From Marmoricola sp. OAE513 (GTDB taxonomy: Bacteria > Actinomycetota > Actinomycetes > Propionibacteriales > Nocardioidaceae), in assembly GCF_040546585.1 (NCBI RefSeq), contig NZ_JBEPOC010000001.1, forward strand, positions 1,984,001 to 2,048,000: a stretch of 64,000 bases of DNA. The letters run 5' to 3'. Each line of letters opens with the position of its first letter. Positions within the stretch are counted from its first letter, which is position 1. Positions 1-8,900 of the stretch are shown piece by piece. The position numbers were made by a program, and so were the translations under genes. The notes beneath the pieces were generated by a model. That model searched no databases. It was not told where the DNA came from and saw nothing but the letters and a program-made list of their open reading frames with translations.

Positions 1-940
1 CAACCCGCCGTTCGCGGCGCCCGCGAACCCGCCGGTCCTGCTGGCGCACATCGCTGCGAAGACCGAGCGGATCAAGCTCTCCACCTCGACCACGCTGATC
101 ACCACCAACGACCCGGTGCGGCTCGCGCAGGACTACGCCTACCTGCAGCACCTCACCGACGGCCGCATGGACCTCATGCTCGGCCGCGGCAACACCGGCC
201 CGGTCTACCCGTGGTTCGGCAAGGACATCCGCGAGGGCATCAACCTGGCGATCGAGAACTACGCGCTGCTGCACAAGCTGTGGCGCGAGGAGAACGTCGA
301 CTGGCAGGGCAGGTTCCGCACGCCGCTGCAGGCGTTCACCTCGACCCCGCGCCCGCTGGACGGTACCCCGCCGTTCGTCTGGCACGGTTCGATCCGCAGC
401 CCGGAGATCGCCGAGCAGGCGGCGTACTACGGCGACGGGTTCTTCTCCAACCACATCTTCTGGCCGGCCGAGCACACCGCCCGGATGATCGCGCTGTACC
501 GCTCCCGCTTCGAGCACTACGGCCACGGCAAGGCCGAGGACGCGATCGTGGGGCTCGGGGGCCAGGTGTACCTGGCACGCAACAGCCAGGACGCCGTCAA
601 GGAGTTCCGCCCGTACTTCGACAACGCCCCGGTCTACGGCCACGGCCCGTCACTGGAGGAGTTCACCGAGCAGACCCCGCTGACCGTCGGGTCCGTGGAG
701 CAGGCGGTGGAGAAGACGCTCGGGTTCAAGGAGTACGCCGGCAACTACAACCGGCAGCTGTTCCTGGTCGACCACGCCGGCCTGCCGCTGGACGCCGTCC
801 TGCGTCAGCTCGACCTGCTGGGCGAGGTCGTCGCCGAGCTCCGCAAGCACGAGTCGGCCCCGGTGGTCGACGCCGCCCCGGTCGCCGACGCCGCCCCGGT
901 CGTCGAGCTTGCCGAGACGCCCGAAGGGAGCCTCCAGTGA
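1..940 (+). CDS. LLM-class flavin-dependent monooxygenase, CE1758-like (5' end missing)
   Basis: Bacterial luciferase-like TIM-barrel oxidoreductase that would use reduced flavin to oxidise an unknown substrate. The frame is open from base 2 without a start, so the gene begins upstream; about 312 residues are seen and roughly 40-50 are missing at the N terminus. Family signatures are clear: TTLITTNDPVR, GRGNTGPVYPWFG, FVWHGSIRSPEIAEQAAYYG and the FDNAPVYGHGPSLEEF stretch. It overlaps the FMN reductase start by 4 nt (GTGA), as expected for a two-component oxygenase/reductase pair. The C-terminal 25 residues are an Ala/Val/Asp-rich tail with repeated APV(V/A)DA units, and the last part (VVELAET) is encoded by a dispersed palindromic repeat, so the tail is probably not part of the fold. 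Confidence 0.9.
   Translation, partial: NPPFAAPANPPVLLAHIAAKTERIKLSTSTTLITTNDPVRLAQDYAYLQHLTDGRMDLMLGRGNTGPVYPWFGKDIREGINLAIENYALLHKLWREENVDWQGRFRTPLQAFTSTPRPLDGTPPFVWHGSIRSPEIAEQAAYYGDGFFSNHIFWPAEHTARMIALYRSRFEHYGHGKAEDAIVGLGGQVYLARNSQDAVKEFRPYFDNAPVYGHGPSLEEFTEQTPLTVGSVEQAVEKTLGFKEYAGNYNRQLFLVDHAGLPLDAVLRQLDLLGEVVAELRKHESAPVVDAAPVADAAPVVELAETPEGSLQ
898..919 (+). repeat. Dispersed palindromic repeat, family A (in CDS)
   Basis: GGTCGTCGAGCTTGCCGAGACG-type unit at the 3' end of the luciferase-like gene, read as VVELAET. The same unit occurs at several other places in the window, between and inside genes. Confidence 0.75.
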
Positions 941-1545
941 CCCGCCACCTCGTCGTCATCAGCGCCGGGCTGTCCGACCCGTCGAGCACCCGACTCCTGG
1001 CCGACCTCCTCGCCGCCGCGACGGTCGCGGCGTCGAAGGAGGAGGTCACGGTCGAGCACGTCGAGCTGCGCCCGCTCGCGCACGCCCTGACCGACCACCT
1101 CCTCACGGGTTTCGCGACCGGCGAGCTGGCGGCCGCGCAGAAGCTCGTGGTCGAGGCGGACGCGGTGATCGCCGTGACGCCGGTCTTCAGCGCGTCCTAC
1201 AGCGGACTGTTCAAGACGTTCTTCGACGTCCTCGAGACGGGCGCCCTGGACGGCACCCCGGTGCTCGTCGCCGCCACCGCCGGTACGCCGCGGCACAGCC
1301 TCGTGCTCGAGCACGCGCTGCGGCCGTTGTTCAGCTACCTGCACGCGGTCGTCGTCCCGACCGCGGTGTTCGCCGCGACCGACGACTTCGCCGGGGACGG
1401 CGCGGGCCTGCGAGGCCGGGTCGACCGCGCCGCGGCCGAGCTCGCAGCGCTCGTGGCCGCACGCCCGCACGCGAGCAGGCTCGACCAGTTCGACCGCGAC
1501 CTGGCCGCGATGGGCGACTTCGAGAGCCTGCTGAACGGTCAGTAG
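937..1545 (+). CDS. NADPH-dependent FMN reductase (CE1759-like flavodoxin fold)
   Basis: 202-residue flavodoxin-like reductase that would supply reduced FMN to the luciferase-like monooxygenase encoded just upstream. The start is GTG at 937, chosen because it overlaps the upstream stop (GTGA) and gives the normal N terminus with the first beta strand and flavin phosphate loop (HLVVISAGLSDPSSTRLLADLL). Also visible are the AVIAVTPVFSASYSGLFKTFFD segment, typical of NADPH-dependent FMN reductases, and the VLVAATAGTPRHSL strand-loop. Upstream in-frame codons to 211 are shadows of the monooxygenase gene. The monooxygenase/reductase pairing is a known arrangement in actinobacteria; the substrate is unknown. 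Confidence 0.88.
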   Translation: MTRHLVVISAGLSDPSSTRLLADLLAAATVAASKEEVTVEHVELRPLAHALTDHLLTGFATGELAAAQKLVVEADAVIAVTPVFSASYSGLFKTFFDVLETGALDGTPVLVAATAGTPRHSLVLEHALRPLFSYLHAVVVPTAVFAATDDFAGDGAGLRGRVDRAAAELAALVAARPHASRLDQFDRDLAAMGDFESLLNGQ

Positions 1546-1548
1546 ATT
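1543..1548 (+). promoter_or_regulatory. -10 box TAGATT of a leaderless gene
   Basis: TAGATT lies 6 nt before the ATG at 1555, overlapping the stop codon of the FMN reductase gene (TAG). Transcription would start at or next to the start codon, which explains the absence of a ribosome binding site. Confidence 0.55.
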
Positions 1549-1554
1549 GGCGCC

Positions 1555-1935
1555 ATGAGCATCATCAAGATCAACGCCATCACCGTTCCCGCCGACAGCG
1601 GCGACGAGCTCGCCCGCCGGTTCGCAGCGCGTGCCGGTGCGGTCGACGGGCAGGAGGGCTTCGAGGGCTTCGAGCTCCTCAAGCCGACCGACGAGCGCAC
1701 CCAGTGGTTGGTCGTCACGCGGTGGCGTGACGAGGAGTCGTTCCAGGCCTGGCTGACCTCGGCGGCCTTCGGCGAGGGTCACCGCGGTACGGCGGGCGCA
1801 GCCGGTGCGGGCCACGGGCACGGCGACGGTGCGGGCCACGGGCACGGTCACGGGCACGGCGACGGACAGGGTCCCGTCGGTGTCGCCAGCGAGCTGTGGT
1901 CCTACGAGGTCGCCGGCGGCTCGACCGGCGCCTGA
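1555..1935 (+). CDS. ABM-domain (heme-degrading monooxygenase-like) protein with His-rich insertion
   Basis: 126-residue protein with the dimeric alpha/beta-barrel antibiotic-biosynthesis monooxygenase fold: N-terminal IIKINAITVPADSGDELARRF, the GFEGFELLKP strand, and WLVVTRWRDEESFQAWLTS ahead of a conserved His. Relatives include heme-degrading MhuD/HmoA-type enzymes and small quinol monooxygenases. The odd part is a Gly/His/Ala/Asp-rich insertion of about 28 residues (roughly 80-108, nine histidines in GHGHG runs) placed before the last strand (ELWSYEV). The DNA for it is an internally repeated ggccacgggcacgg tract, so it probably arose by slippage. Metal or heme binding by this segment is an inference. 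The ATG start fits the leaderless promoter. Confidence 0.8.
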   Translation: MSIIKINAITVPADSGDELARRFAARAGAVDGQEGFEGFELLKPTDERTQWLVVTRWRDEESFQAWLTSAAFGEGHRGTAGAAGAGHGHGDGAGHGHGHGHGDGQGPVGVASELWSYEVAGGSTGA

Positions 1936-1965
1936 GCGCGCCCACGGCAGGAGCATGATGGAGGT

Positions 1966-2472
1966 ATGGCAAACCTCCAGCAGCCCCGTTCGCAGAAGCT
2001 CCTGAGCCTCGAGTTCCCGCAGTCGCTCGCGGTGTACGACGACTACGCCGCGGCGCAGAAGTCGGTCGACTTCCTGTCGGACAACCAGTTCCCGGTGCAG
2101 AACTGCATGATCGTCGGCACCGACCTCAAGCAGATCGAGCGCATCACCGGTCGGTTGACCAACGGTCGGGTCGCCGGCCTCGGTGCGATGTCCGGTCTGT
2201 GGCTCGGACTCTTCGTCGGGCTGATCCTTTCCTTCTTCGGCGACAACGACAACGTGTTCGCGATGCTCGCCTCGACGGCACTCATGGGTGCGGCGTTCGG
2301 CACGATCTGGTCGCTGCTCGGTTACCTCGCGACGCGGGGTCAGCGCGACTTCTCCTCGGTGACCGCGGTGGTCGCGACCCGGTACGAGGTGCTGGTCGAG
2401 CACAAGCTGCTGGGCCAGGCGCAGGAGCTGCTCGCCAAGCTCCCGGGGGCCACGCCCAACCCGTTCGCCTAG
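1966..2472 (+). CDS. Small membrane protein, general stress protein 17M/YflT-like
   Basis: 168-residue protein. The N-terminal half (residues about 15-60) has the YDDYAAAQKSVDFLSDNQFPVQNCMIVGTDL pattern of the general-stress-protein 17M/YflT domain, in which an alpha/beta segment precedes a Gly-rich hydrophobic region. Two hydrophobic stretches (about residues 68-90 and 97-120, the first containing GLWLGLFVGLILSFF) look membrane-embedded and are followed by a cytoplasmic tail ending in KLPGATPNPFA. A good Shine-Dalgarno (GGAGG) precedes the ATG. Many high-GC actinobacteria carry this family as single genes; the molecular role is unknown. Confidence 0.75.
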   Translation: MANLQQPRSQKLLSLEFPQSLAVYDDYAAAQKSVDFLSDNQFPVQNCMIVGTDLKQIERITGRLTNGRVAGLGAMSGLWLGLFVGLILSFFGDNDNVFAMLASTALMGAAFGTIWSLLGYLATRGQRDFSSVTAVVATRYEVLVEHKLLGQAQELLAKLPGATPNPFA

Positions 2473-2489
2473 CCCGGTCGTCCTAGCCC

Positions 2490-2566
2490 GGTCGTCGAGC
2501 TTGCCGAGACGTGGTGAGGTCTGCGCAGTCGGTGCGACCGGTGGCATCTCGGCAGGCTCGACGACC
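2490..2566. repeat. Family A repeat, inverted pair
   Basis: Units at 2490-2511 (forward) and 2545-2566 (reverse: CATCTCGGCAGGCTCG...) face each other across 33 nt in the gap before recC. The pair could fold into a long hairpin and may act as terminator for the gene ending at 2472. Confidence 0.7.
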
Positions 2567-2606
2567 GGGGCCGTACGTGTCGCCCCCTCCCACTAGGTTG
2601 AACCCG

Positions 2607-2678
2607 TGATCCTCGCTTCGCTCGTCATCGTGCTGTCGCCCACTCGGCCTCGAGCAAGCTCGGGCGCTCGTTAGGCTC
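2607..2678 (+). repeat. Dispersed repeat, family B, copy 1
   Basis: A ~72-nt stretch starting TGATCCTCGCT.CGCTCGTCA and containing CCTCGAGCAAGCTCGGGCG. A second copy lies at 47390-47460. This copy ends in the TAGGCT box that precedes the recC GTG. Confidence 0.65.
2672..2677 (+). promoter_or_regulatory. -10 box TAGGCT of recC (leaderless)
   Basis: TAGGCT ends 6 nt before the GTG at 2684. It supports the GTG as start and indicates a leaderless recCBD transcript. The box is the last part of a family B repeat. Confidence 0.5.
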
Positions 2679-2683
2679 CGCAC

Positions 2684-5600
2684 GTGGCGTTCCTGGTGCA
2701 CCGAGGCGAGCGGTCCGACCTGCTCGTCACAGGTCTGGCCGACCTGCTGCGCACCCCGTTGCCGGACCCGTTCGCCAAGGAGCTCGTCATCGTTCCGGCG
2801 CGCGGTGTCGAGCGCTGGCTCTCCCAGCGGCTGTCCCACCAGCTCGGCCACGGCCCGGCCGGCGAGGACGGTGTGTGCGCCGGTGTCGACTTCCGGTCCC
2901 CGGGGTCGCTGATCGCCGAGGTGCTCGGCACCCGCGACGAGGACCCCTGGTCGACCGACGCCCTGATGTGGCCGCTGCTGCGCGTGATCGACGCCGCGGT
3001 CGGCGAGCCCTGGGCGCGCGTGCTCGGCGATCACCTCGGCCACGGCGTCGCCGGCGAGGAGGGTGACCTGCGCCGCGGGCGCCGCCTCGCCGTCTCCCGC
3101 CGGCTCGCCGGCCTGTTCGCGTCGTACGCCGTGCAGCGCCCCGCGCTCCTGGCCGACTGGGAGGCCGGTGGCACAGGAGACGGCGGTGGCACGACCCTGC
3201 CCGACGACCTCGCCTGGCAGCCGGAGCTCTGGCGTCGCACGGTCGCTGCCGTCGGTGGGCCGAGCCCGGTGGTGCGGCACGCCCGTGTCGTCGCGGACCT
3301 CGAGTCCGGCTCGCTCGCGCTCGACCTGCCTGCGCGCATCTCCCTGTTCGGCCACACCCGGATCGCCGCCACCGAGGCTTCCCTGCTCGCTGCCCTCGGT
3401 CGCGACCGGGACGTCCACCTCTGGTTGCCGCACCCCTCAGCCCCGCTGTGGGAGGAGCTGCGCGGCCGGACGTCCGGTGGCTGGCGCCGTGAGGACCGCA
3501 GCCACGTCGACATCCGGCACCCCCTGCTCGCGGCGATGGGTCGCGACATCCGTGAGACCGAGGCGACCCTGGTCGCGGCCGGGGCGGTGACCGAGCACGT
3601 GCTGGAGTCGCCGGCACGTCCGGCCACGCTCCTCGGGCACGTGCAGTCCGACATCGCGGCCGACCGCGCTCCCGAGCGCCGCGACGTCTCCGACCGGTCG
3701 GTCCAGGTGCACGCCTGCCACGGTCCGGCCCGCCAGGTCGAGGTGCTCCGCGAGGTCCTGCTCGGTCTCCTCGCCGACGACCCGACGCTCGAGCCCCGCG
3801 ACATCCTGGTGATGTGCCCGGACATCGACGAGTACGCACCGCTCATCAGCGGCGCCTTCGGCCTCGGTGATGCGGTCGCGGGCGGACACCCGGGCAACCA
3901 GCTCCGGGTGATGCTCGCAGACCGCTCGGCGCAGCAGACCAACCCGCTGCTCGCCGTGCTGTCCCGCCTGGTCGACCTCGCCGACGGCCGGGCCGAGGCC
4001 AGCCGGGTGCTCGACCTGCTCGCCACCGATCCCGTACGCCGGCGCTTCGGGTTCAGCGAGTCCGACCTGGAGACGATGACGGAGTGGGTCACCCGCTCCG
4101 GTATCCGCTGGGCCTGGAACGCCGAGGACCGCGAGCGCTACGGCCTCGCCGGTTTCTCGCAGAACACCTGGCGCTTCGGGCTCGACCGGATCCTCACCGG
4201 CGTCGCGCTCTCCGACGACTCCGCGATGTGGCTGGGACCGACCCTGCCGCTCGACGACGTCTCGACCACCGACATCAGCCTGGCCGGTCGGTTCGCCGAG
4301 GCGATCGACCGGTTGGCGGCGCTCACCGCCGACCTCACCGGCGAGCACGACGTCGAGCACTGGATGTCCGTGCTCGCCGACGGCGTCGAGCTTCTGGCGG
4401 ACGTGCCGCACGGTGACGAGTGGCAGCTCGCGCAGGTCCGCCGCGAGCTCGCCGGTCTGGCCGTGTCCGCCGAGGCGCAGGCGACCTCGGGCAACCTGAC
4501 CCTGCGGCTCCCCGACGTGCGGTCGCTGCTCGGCTCCCAGCTCGCGGGTCGGCCGACCCGCGCGAACTTCCGCACCGGCACGCTGACGGTCTGCACGATG
4601 ACGCCGATGCGTTCGGTCCCGCACCGGGTGGTGTGCTTGCTCGGTCTGGACGACGGCGTGTTCCCGCGCGGCGGCGCTTCCGACGGCGACGACGTCCTGG
4701 CGCGCCTGCCGCGGGTCGGCGAGCGCGACGCCCGCAGCGAGGACCGGCAGCTGTTCCTCGACGCGGTCATGGCCGCGACCGACACCCTGGTGATCACCTA
4801 CACCGGCTTCAGCGAGTCCTCCGGGCTGGAGAGGCCGCCGTCGATCCCGTTGCGCGAGTTCCTCGACGTCGTCGACCGCACCGGGACCGACACCGTCGTG
4901 CGCAAGCACCGGTCGCAGTCCTTCCACCCCGAGTACCTGGTCGCCGACGGTGGTGCTCCGTTCTCCTTCGACCCCGATGCGGCGCGCGCTGCCCGGGCCG
5001 CGGCGGGCGAGCGGCAGCCGGCCCCGCTGCCGGCCGACCTCGACGCCGGTCCGGCACCGTTGGAGACGATCGAGCTCACCGACCTGATCAGCGTCGTCTC
5101 CAACCCGGTGCGCGGGTTCCTGCGCTTCCGGCTGGGCATCGACCTCCCGCGCGAGGAGGACGAGGTCTCCGACTCGATGCCTGTCGAGCTCGGCGGTCTC
5201 TCCCGCTGGCAGGTGGGTGATCGGATGCTCGCCGAGATGGTCGCCGGCCGTGCCCCCGGTGATGCGATGCAGGCGGAGTGGCGACGGGGCACCATGCCGC
5301 CGGGTCGGTTCGGTTGGCGCCAGACCCACCAGCTCGCCACCGCGGCAGCACCGCTGACCGAGCAGTTCGCCTCCGCCACCCAGTCGGAGAAGGCGCGTGC
5401 GATCGACATCGACCTCGCGCTCCCTGACGGTCGCCGTCTGGTCGGCACCGTCAACGACCTCTACGGGTCCCGCCTGGTCCGCGCGACGTTCTCCCGGCTC
5501 AGCGCGAAGCACCGGCTCGACGCCTGGATCAGCCTGGTCGCCCTGTCGGCTGCCCACAGCGGTCCCTGGGTCGCCCGGGTCATCGGTCGTGCCGAGGAGG

Positions 5601-5947
5601 GCGACGAGCCCGTGCGAGCGACCTACGGGACGCCGGTCGATCCTGGCCAGGCACTCGCCGACCTCGTCGGCTTCTACGACCTCGCGCTGACCCGGGTGCT
5701 GCCGTACGCCGCCGAGACCTCGCGGTCGGCGGCTCGCGCGGCCGGGTCCAGCAAGCCTGCCTGGATGGTCCAGCGCGACCTCGGCGACAAGTGGCGACGG
5801 GAGAACGGCAGCAGCGAGATGCTCGCCGCCTGGGGGCGCAAGCCCTCGCTGGACGAGGTCCTCGCCGAGCAGGGCGAGGTCGGCCCGCTGCTCGACGAGA
5901 TCGCCGTCCGGGCCTGGTCCGCTGCTCTGCAGGCGGAGGTGGAGTGA
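2684..5947 (+). CDS. recC: Exodeoxyribonuclease V gamma subunit RecC
   Basis: 1087-residue subunit of the RecBCD helicase-nuclease that resects double-strand ends and recognises the regulatory recombination signal. It is recognisable by the opening FLVHRGERSDLLVTGLADLL, the IVPARGVERWLSQRLSH motif, the inactive SF1-helicase-like core (CMTPMRSVPHRVVCLLGLDDGVFPR) and the RecC C-terminal domain. Length is in the usual RecC range. The GTG start at 2684 sits 6 nt downstream of a -10 box. It is the first gene of recC-recB-recD; its TGA overlaps the ATG of recB. No unusual feature is seen. Confidence 0.95.
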   Translation: MAFLVHRGERSDLLVTGLADLLRTPLPDPFAKELVIVPARGVERWLSQRLSHQLGHGPAGEDGVCAGVDFRSPGSLIAEVLGTRDEDPWSTDALMWPLLRVIDAAVGEPWARVLGDHLGHGVAGEEGDLRRGRRLAVSRRLAGLFASYAVQRPALLADWEAGGTGDGGGTTLPDDLAWQPELWRRTVAAVGGPSPVVRHARVVADLESGSLALDLPARISLFGHTRIAATEASLLAALGRDRDVHLWLPHPSAPLWEELRGRTSGGWRREDRSHVDIRHPLLAAMGRDIRETEATLVAAGAVTEHVLESPARPATLLGHVQSDIAADRAPERRDVSDRSVQVHACHGPARQVEVLREVLLGLLADDPTLEPRDILVMCPDIDEYAPLISGAFGLGDAVAGGHPGNQLRVMLADRSAQQTNPLLAVLSRLVDLADGRAEASRVLDLLATDPVRRRFGFSESDLETMTEWVTRSGIRWAWNAEDRERYGLAGFSQNTWRFGLDRILTGVALSDDSAMWLGPTLPLDDVSTTDISLAGRFAEAIDRLAALTADLTGEHDVEHWMSVLADGVELLADVPHGDEWQLAQVRRELAGLAVSAEAQATSGNLTLRLPDVRSLLGSQLAGRPTRANFRTGTLTVCTMTPMRSVPHRVVCLLGLDDGVFPRGGASDGDDVLARLPRVGERDARSEDRQLFLDAVMAATDTLVITYTGFSESSGLERPPSIPLREFLDVVDRTGTDTVVRKHRSQSFHPEYLVADGGAPFSFDPDAARAARAAAGERQPAPLPADLDAGPAPLETIELTDLISVVSNPVRGFLRFRLGIDLPREEDEVSDSMPVELGGLSRWQVGDRMLAEMVAGRAPGDAMQAEWRRGTMPPGRFGWRQTHQLATAAAPLTEQFASATQSEKARAIDIDLALPDGRRLVGTVNDLYGSRLVRATFSRLSAKHRLDAWISLVALSAAHSGPWVARVIGRAEEGDEPVRATYGTPVDPGQALADLVGFYDLALTRVLPYAAETSRSAARAAGSSKPAWMVQRDLGDKWRRENGSSEMLAAWGRKPSLDEVLAEQGEVGPLLDEIAVRAWSAALQAEVE

Positions 5948-8900
5948 TGACGTCCGACCAGAGCACCCGCACCTTCGACCTGGCCGGAGAGCTGCCCGGC
6001 ATCGGCACCACCGTGCTCGAGGCGAGCGCGGGTACGGGCAAGACCTACGCGGTCGCGGCGCTGGCGACCCGGTTCGTCGCCGAGGACATCGCGCCGCTCG
6101 ACAAGCTGCTGGTGATCACCTTCAGCCGGGCAGCGACCCAGGAGCTGCGTGACCGGGTCCGCGAACGCTTCGTGCACACCGCCGAGGTGCTCGCCGACCC
6201 CGACGTGGCCCGGGCCGCGGCCGACGACGTCGCGATCCTCACCCGCGCTCCGGACGGGTCGTCGCTGAGCGACGCCGAGATCGCCGAACGCCGCCGACGT
6301 CTGCTCGACGCGATCACGAACTACGACGCGGCGACGATCGCGACCACCCACGAGTTCTGCCACGCCGTCCTCCGCTCGCTCGGTGTGGCCGGGGACTCCG
6401 ACTCCTCGGAGACCTTGCGCGACGACATCACCGACCTGCGCGACGAGGTGGTCGACGACCTGTTCCTGGGCCTGTACGCCGACAGTGCGACCGACCCTCC
6501 GGTCACCTACAAGGCTGCTGGTCATGCCGCTCGTCGCGGGGTCGAGAGCAGCCACTCCGCGCTGCGGCCCGTCGAGGACGCCAGCCCGGAGGCAGCTGCC
6601 CTGGTCGCGTTCGCCGAGGGCGTCCGTGCCGAGATCGAGACCCGCAAGCGTCGCGCGGGCATCTTCACCTTCGACGACATGTTGTCGCGCCTGGCGAAGG
6701 CCCTGGCGCCGACCGAGGAGAACCCGGTGACCGCCGCGGCCCTGCGGATGCGCGCCCGCTGGGACGTCGTCCTGGTCGACGAGTTCCAGGACACCGACCC
6801 GGTCCAGTGGGACGTGCTCCGGCACGCCTTCACGACCAGCACCCGGCTCGTGCTGATCGGTGACCCGAAGCAGGCCATCTACGCGTTCCGCGGGGGTGAC
6901 ACCCCGACGTACCTGCGGGCGGTGCGGGACGCCACGGTGCAGACCCTCGGCACCAACTACCGCAGCGACGCCCCGGTGGTCGAGGCGCTCCAGGTCCTCA
7001 TGAAGGGTGCGCAGCTCGGTGACGAGCGGATCCGGGTGCACGAGGTCGCGGCCGACCGGCAGCGGTCCTCGCTGTCGACCGGGGGAGGCGTGCGCCTGCG
7101 CCAGGTACGCCGCGACGGCTTCACGCTGACCAAGTCCGGCACGATCAACATCGGCAAGGTGCGCGACCGGATCGCAGCCGACCTGGCCGGCGACGTCGCG
7201 CGCCAGCTCGCCGAGGGCGTGCTGCTCGACGGGCGGCCGCTCGACCCCGGTGACATCGCGGTCCTGCTGCACTCGGTGAAGGACGACGCCCCCCGGATCC
7301 AGGCAGAGCTCGCCAAGCGCGGGATCCCGTCGGTGATCAGTGCCGCGGAGAGCGTGATGACCAGTGCCGCGGCGCAGCACTGGCTCCGGCTGCTCGAGGC
7401 GATGGAGAAGCCGCAGCTCTCCGGTCGCATCCGCGCGGCCGCGCTGACCCCCTTCCTCGGCCTGACTCCCGACGAGCTCGTCCTCGCCGACGACGAGCGC
7501 ACCGACCAGCTTGCCGAGCGCGTGCGCAGCTGGCTCGAGCTGCTGCGCTCCCGTGGGGTCGCCGCCGTCTCCGGTGCCGCGCACGCCGCCGGGATGGCGC
7601 CGCGGGTGCTCGCGACCGAGGGCGGCGAGCGCCTGCTGACCGACCTCAACCACGTCGGGCAGCTGCTGCACGCGGCGTCCCAGGAGCAGGGGCTCGGCGT
7701 GACCGGCCTGCTCGGCTGGCTGCGCGACGCGATCGCCGAGGGCAACCGCAACGACGCCCGTCGGCGACGGCTGGACGTCGACGCGAAGGCGGTCCAGTTC
7801 GTGACGATCCACGGCTCGAAGGGGCTGGAGTACCCGGTCGTCTACCTGCCGCAGCTCTTCGACCGCCCGGTGCGCGACTGGCCGACGGTGCACGCGTACC
7901 ACGAAGGGGACCTGCCCTGCCTCGACGTCGCAGACAGCCCACGGGCCAAGGCGCTCGCGCGCGCGGAAGAAGCCCAGGAGGAGCTCCGGCTCGCGTACGT
8001 CGCCCTCACCCGGGCGCGCGCGCAGGTCGTCACCTGGTGGGCGCCGACGTACAACGGACCGAACGGGGCCCTGACCCGCCTGCTCTTCGGGCGAGGCCCC
8101 GAGGACTCCGCCGTCCCCGACCGCGCCGCGTTCGGCACGACCGACGACGAGGCCGACGAGGTGCTCACCCGGTGGGCGGCACTGGGCGCCTTCCGGGTCG
8201 AGGAGAGCAAGATCGACCGGACCCGGGTCAGCCTGGCCGAGGCGCCGACCGAGCTGGCTGCGCGAACGTTCGGGCGCGGGGTGGACACCGAGTGGCGGCG
8301 CACGTCGTACAGCGGCCTGATCCGTGCCGAGGAGCTCGCCGCCCGACCGCTGCAGAGCGAGCCGGAGACCGAGGGCACGACAGACGAGGACGAGCCGGTC
8401 GAGGACACCGTCGCGGTCGTCGAGGCCGACGTCGAGATCGACGAGACGATGATCTCTCCGATGAGTGCGATGGCCGGCAGCGCGACCTTCGGTTCCCTGG
8501 TCCACGCCGTGCTCGAGCACGCCGATCCGAAGGCGGTCGACCTGCGCGCCGAGCTTCTCGCCAAGGTCGAGGACGAGCGCCGGTGGTGGTCGGTCCCGGC
8601 GACGAGCGAGGAGCTCGCGGACGCGCTGCTGCCGATGCAGCACACCTCGTTGGGACCGCTCGTCGACGGGCTGCCGCTCACCGCGATCGGTCGCGAGGAC
8701 CGGCTGTGCGAGCTCGACTTCGAGATCCCGATGGCCCACGGCGACGCGGGCGTCGGCGAGCGCGGACTGCCGCTGAAGGCGTTCGCGGCCGCGCTGCGCA
8801 CCCACCTTCCCGCCGAGGACCCGATGCGCGCGTACGCCGACAAGCTCGAGGCTCCGGGCCTGGGGGACCAGGTCCTGCGCGGCTACCTCAGCGGTTCGAT

